Shown here piece by piece: positions 5,151 through 8,146 of a stretch of 8,146 bases of DNA. Position 1 is the stretch's first letter, and each line of letters opens with the position of its first letter. The notes beneath the pieces were generated by a model. It was not told the DNA's origin. It saw only the letters and a program-made list of their open reading frames with translations, and made no database searches. A program made the position numbers and the translations under genes. Origin of the DNA: an uncultured Anaerotruncus sp. (lineage in GTDB: Bacteria > Bacillota_A > Clostridia > Oscillospirales > CAG-272); the NCBI GenBank assembly GCA_958414155.1, contig CATYWI010000041.1, forward strand, positions 1 to 8,146. The letters are read 5' to 3'.

Positions 5151-7489
5151 TAATAAAGAACATAACGGTCCGTGAGTTCGGACCGCTTGAGAACTTCAGC
5201 TGTGATCTTGCGCCGGGAATGAACGTTATTGAAGGCGCAAACGAATCCGGCAAAAGCTCGCTTATCGGGTTTGTACGGTTTATTCTTTACGGCTTGCCGT
5301 CAAGACGCGGTGAGGACAGCGCCGCCGACCGTGACCGCGCACTTAGCTGGAAAAGCACCGCCGCCGACGGCAGTATGACCGTGCAGTGCGGGGAAGGTGA
5401 ATTCCGCATCGAGCGCCGTGCCACGCTCGGCTCCCGTGAAAACTGTATCGACAGGGTAAAAATGATCGATCTTGCCACCGGTACCGAGGTGCATAAGGGC
5501 GAGGTGCCCGGCAAGGTGCTGCTCGGCGTGCCTCAGTCGGTGTTTGACAGCACCGCTTGCGTGAGGCAGCTCGATGTCGGGGCGCTGGACGGCGCCGGTA
5601 TCGGCGAGGCTATCGAAAATATGCTTTTTTCGGCGGATGCCACCGTCAGCGTGAAAAACGCGCTCACCAAGCTGGGCGCGGCGCGCCGTTCGCTCAAAAA
5701 TCAGCGCGGCGAGGGTAAGCTGACAGCTCTTGAACGCCGCCGCGACGAGCTGTCATCAAGGCTGGCGCGCGCCGAGGCGGCAACGCGGAATATCCGAGAG
5801 GCGGAGGCTCAGGCGGAAAAATGCCGTGCGCTCAGCACCGAGATACGCCGCTCGCTCAACGCCAACGAGGACAGACTGGCGGCATACGGGGGACTTCAGA
5901 CCCTGCGCCGCTTTGATATGCTCCATGCGGGCGAACGCCGGATAGCAGAGCTTGAGGCGGCGCGCGCCTCGCTTGAGGCGTCCTGCGGCTTTGGCGGATA
6001 TCTGCCCGACCGCAGTTACGCGCCGGCATTGAACGCCGCCGCCGAGCGTGTTGAAGCTGCCGCCGCCGACCGTGCGGAGACAGTGGATTCAGCAGGGCGG
6101 CTGAGCCGCGGCAGGCTCATGGATACGGCTCTTGCCGATGCGGGCGATGCCGCCGCCGTGCGCTACGGAGCGGATTGGGACGAGGTGCTGCCCGACAGAT
6201 ATGCCGCTCTTTGCAGCGGTGCCCGGCGGCTTGCCGCCGCGGGAGCGATACTCCTGACGCTCGGGATCATTTCTGCGGGCGCGGGAGCCGCGCTGCTTGC
6301 GATTGCCGCCGCGTGGCGCATGGCGGCGTTTGTCGCCATAGGCGCGGGGACAGTCGCCGCGGTGTGCGGTGCGATACTGCTCGCTCTGCGCGCGGGCAAA
6401 AAGCGCCGTGCGTTTGAGGTGGCTGGCTGTGTATTCCGCGGTATCGAAGAAGGCAGAGGGGCAAAGCTGCCCGCGCAGGATGCCTTTGAGGAACGCGTGC
6501 TTGCAGTGTCGGTCGCGGCGCGCGAGCGCGCCGAGCTGCACGCACTGCTGACTCAGCTTGACGCAACGCTTGCCAAAAAGGACGCGATCCTTGAGGCGGC
6601 TCTTGACGAAGCAAAAAGACTGCTTGCTGTCGGCGGCGTGACTGCCGACGGTGATGCGGAGACTGTCGCTGTCGCGCTTCGCAATCAGGCGGCGAGGGCA
6701 GACGACTTCTGCCGCGAGAGCGAAACGCTCGAACGCGATATAGCAAAATACCACGCATCGGTATCCGAGACCGCCGCGGCTCTTGCCGAGGAGGACGAGA
6801 CCGCGCTCCGCGCCCGTATCTCTCCCGTTGCGGGAGCGCTTGCAACGCAGAATCTCAGCGATATAAAAAAGGCGCGCGATTTTGACCGCGCGCGGCTCGA
6901 CAGCACCGAGGAGCGCCGTCTGGAGCTTGAAAAAAAGCTTGCGGCGCTTGAGGCGACTGCGGAGGACCCGGCGCGGCTGTATTCCGAGTGGGAAGCAGCT
7001 GCTGCCGATGCCGAGGCGTGCAGGCGTAAATTTGACGCCGTAACGCTTGCCGCAGCGTCGATAGAGGGCGCCGGGTCATCCCTGCGCCTCGGCGTGACGC
7101 CGCGTCTGCGCCGTGATGCGGGAGCGATAATGTCCTCGCTGACCGACGGCAGGTACAGCGACTTCGGTGTGGGGACAGATATGTCGGTCACAGTGGGAAC
7201 GCCCTCCGGAACGCGCCCGGTGTCCGCTCTCAGCGTCGGCACGCGCGACGCGGCTTATTTCTCGCTGCGTTCGGCACTTGTCGGATTGCTCTTCCCGGAT
7301 TTCGCGCCGCCGCTCATGCTTGACGAATCGCTTGCCATGATGGATGACGACCGCGCACGCCGTCTGCTTGCGGCGCTTTGCCGCCGCACTGCCGATGAGG
7401 GCGGACAGTGCATCGTTCTCTCCTGCCACGGACGCGAACGCGCACTGCTCGACGGCATGGGGGAAAAGTACAACGCTGTTGAGATATAA
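5147..7489 (+). CDS. SbcC/YhaN-like coiled-coil ATPase with internal membrane hairpin
   Basis: This is the Rad50-like ATPase expected to pair with the upstream nuclease and control its access to DNA ends. The N-terminal lobe has IIKNITVREFGPLENF, Walker A G30-ANESGKS-37 and a Q-loop around Q141. The C-terminal lobe has the degenerate signature LSVGTRD (695-701), typical of YhaN-type proteins where SbcC has LSGGE. It also has Walker B/D-loop LMLDESLAMMDDD (D726, E727) and an H-loop histidine, H761, in VLSCHGRE. The arms between (about 185-300 and 430-665) are rich in Ala, Glu, Arg and Leu and read as coiled coil. In the middle, residues ~362-389 and ~393-414 are two hydrophobic helices joined by WRM and followed by RAGKKRR: a membrane hairpin. 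There is no CxxC zinc hook anywhere. At 780 residues it is shorter than B. subtilis YhaN (~960), so its arms are shorter. It ends just before a terminator. The family assignment is firm; membrane anchoring is inferred from hydrophobicity. Confidence 0.88.
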   Translation: MIIKNITVREFGPLENFSCDLAPGMNVIEGANESGKSSLIGFVRFILYGLPSRRGEDSAADRDRALSWKSTAADGSMTVQCGEGEFRIERRATLGSRENCIDRVKMIDLATGTEVHKGEVPGKVLLGVPQSVFDSTACVRQLDVGALDGAGIGEAIENMLFSADATVSVKNALTKLGAARRSLKNQRGEGKLTALERRRDELSSRLARAEAATRNIREAEAQAEKCRALSTEIRRSLNANEDRLAAYGGLQTLRRFDMLHAGERRIAELEAARASLEASCGFGGYLPDRSYAPALNAAAERVEAAAADRAETVDSAGRLSRGRLMDTALADAGDAAAVRYGADWDEVLPDRYAALCSGARRLAAAGAILLTLGIISAGAGAALLAIAAAWRMAAFVAIGAGTVAAVCGAILLALRAGKKRRAFEVAGCVFRGIEEGRGAKLPAQDAFEERVLAVSVAARERAELHALLTQLDATLAKKDAILEAALDEAKRLLAVGGVTADGDAETVAVALRNQAARADDFCRESETLERDIAKYHASVSETAAALAEEDETALRARISPVAGALATQNLSDIKKARDFDRARLDSTEERRLELEKKLAALEATAEDPARLYSEWEAAAADAEACRRKFDAVTLAAASIEGAGSSLRLGVTPRLRRDAGAIMSSLTDGRYSDFGVGTDMSVTVGTPSGTRPVSALSVGTRDAAYFSLRSALVGLLFPDFAPPLMLDESLAMMDDDRARRLLAALCRRTADEGGQCIVLSCHGRERALLDGMGEKYNAVEI
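6230..6388 (+). other. Segment encoding two adjacent transmembrane helices
   Basis: Translated in the ATPase frame, residues ~362-414 contain no charged residue except one Arg in the short WRM turn. They are dominated by Ala, Gly, Leu, Ile and Val, and end in a cluster of positive residues (RAGKKRR). The lengths, about 28 and 22 residues, suit two membrane-spanning helices. The positive-inside rule puts the basic end, and therefore both coiled-coil arms and the ATPase head, in the cytoplasm. Confidence 0.75.
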
Positions 7490-7501
7490 AGGGATTACCC
7501 C

Positions 7502-7547
7502 AAAAAGCGGCTGTTAAAAACATCGAGTTTTTAACAGCCGCTTTTTT
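7502..7547. terminator. Bidirectional Rho-independent terminator
   Basis: Arms 7502-7521 and 7527-7546 are perfectly complementary (20 bp) around the 5-nt loop ATCGA. The stem core is GCGGCTGTTAAAAAC, flanked by five A bases on the left and a T6 run (7542-7547) on the right, so both strands give a stem followed by U residues. It ends the galT operon on the plus strand and the convergent phosphatase-family gene on the minus strand. Confidence 0.92.
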
Positions 7548-7551
7548 ATAT

Positions 7552-8146
7552 TCAGTTGATATCAAAATCCACAACGAGCGGGCAATGGTCGGCGGCAAGC
7601 AGTGCGTATTTCAGCGTTATAACGTTGAACAGCTTGGGTGTGACCTTCTCGCCGTTATATAGCACGGCATGGTCGATCGCTGCCGAATATCCACCGTTCG
7701 GTGTTGCGTATTCGAAATAAAGATCTGCGTCGGAGTTCCATGTCGGGTATGCATGCGTGGTCTTCAGATCCTCTTTTACAGGGGAGACGGTCCAGAGATC
7801 CTTCATTCCCGAGGCAAGCATATTGAGGAACGGCTCCGAATCGGCGCGGCAGTTAAGGTCTCCGCCGGAGATTATCGGGCAGTTGTACTTTTCCGCTATC
7901 GTGCGGTTTAGTTCGACCAGCTGTGCGGCGTTCCTTACGCGGTCGGCGTTGGCGTCCGCCTTGTAGTTGTAGTGCGTGGAGCATACCGCAAAGCGTTTGC
8001 CGCCCTCGATCTCCTCAAACACCGCCCATGTGATCGACTTGGATTTGTCGTTGCTTGCGGTGCCGGTGAAAAGCACGTAGCCCTTGTCCACAACGCGGAA
8101 TTTTGCGCGGTTGTAGAGGAGAGGCGTGTAGTTGACTCTGTTTGAG
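7552..8146 (-). CDS. Endonuclease/exonuclease/phosphatase (EEP) superfamily protein, C-terminal part
   Basis: The frame is open to the right edge: beyond the GTG at 8089-8091 it continues upstream as NRVNYTPLLYNRAKFRV. The start, any signal peptide and the N-terminal Asn and Glu metal-site motifs are therefore outside the window. About 197 residues are visible, with the C-terminal half of the DNase I-like fold: SITWAVFE, the STHYNY strand with its His, the GGDLNC motif (Asp and Asn of the GDxN catalytic pair), AAIDHAVLY with the IDH motif, and ADHCPLVVDF with the final catalytic DH. All visible active-site residues are intact. Superfamily members cleave phosphodiesters or phosphomonoesters in DNA, inositol phosphates or lipids, and these motifs do not decide between them. 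The gene is convergent with the galT operon and shares its terminator; its promoter is not in view. Confidence 0.87.
   Translation of the reverse strand, partial: SNRVNYTPLLYNRAKFRVVDKGYVLFTGTASNDKSKSITWAVFEEIEGGKRFAVCSTHYNYKADANADRVRNAAQLVELNRTIAEKYNCPIISGGDLNCRADSEPFLNMLASGMKDLWTVSPVKEDLKTTHAYPTWNSDADLYFEYATPNGGYSAAIDHAVLYNGEKVTPKLFNVITLKYALLAADHCPLVVDFDIN

Noticed and set aside
6089..6845. Long minus-strand open frames inside the ATPase gene
   Set aside because: They are antisense to a continuous protein with clear Walker and H-loop motifs. Their sequences are Arg/Ala/Ser-rich, as expected from the complement of GC-rich codons.

Overview
The window looks like chromosomal DNA of a GC-rich member of the Clostridia (Oscillospiraceae/Ruminococcaceae-like). 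This is an inference from gene content: a class II (Firmicutes-type) galactose-1-phosphate uridylyltransferase, a DUF1846/UPF0371 protein and a YhaO/YhaN-type SbcCD-like pair. It also fits the purine-rich Shine-Dalgarno sequences, the sigma-A promoters with 17-bp spacers, a TTG start, and AT-rich spacers between GC-rich genes. No species-level call is possible from the sequence alone.

Layout, left to right: (1) the 3' part of a plus-strand metallo-beta-lactamase-fold hydrolase; (2) a perfect 21-bp-arm palindrome acting as a shared terminator, followed by a small hairpin that covers the stop codon of the next gene; (3) a minus-strand DUF1846 gene; (4) a divergent spacer of about 325 bp with one good promoter for each flanking gene, a 12-bp direct repeat around the minus promoter, and a nested inverted repeat between the two promoters; (5) a plus-strand run of three genes, galT, an SbcD-like nuclease and an SbcC/YhaN-like ATPase, with 20-bp and -4-bp junctions, probably one operon; (6) a second strong bidirectional terminator; (7) the 3' part of a minus-strand endonuclease/exonuclease/phosphatase-family gene that runs off the right edge.

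How the genes work together: the nuclease and ATPase almost certainly form one Mre11-Rad50-like complex. Their genes overlap by four bases, and all the metallophosphoesterase and ABC-ATPase motifs are present. The ATPase has two adjacent transmembrane helices in the middle of its coiled coil and no CxxC zinc hook, so the complex is probably membrane-anchored. Why a Leloir-pathway sugar enzyme leads this operon is not evident; galK and galE are absent from the window. I see no mobile element, CRISPR array, tRNA or rRNA, and no clearly new multi-gene system. The most interesting items are the membrane-hairpin SbcC-like protein and the repeat architecture of the divergent promoter region.
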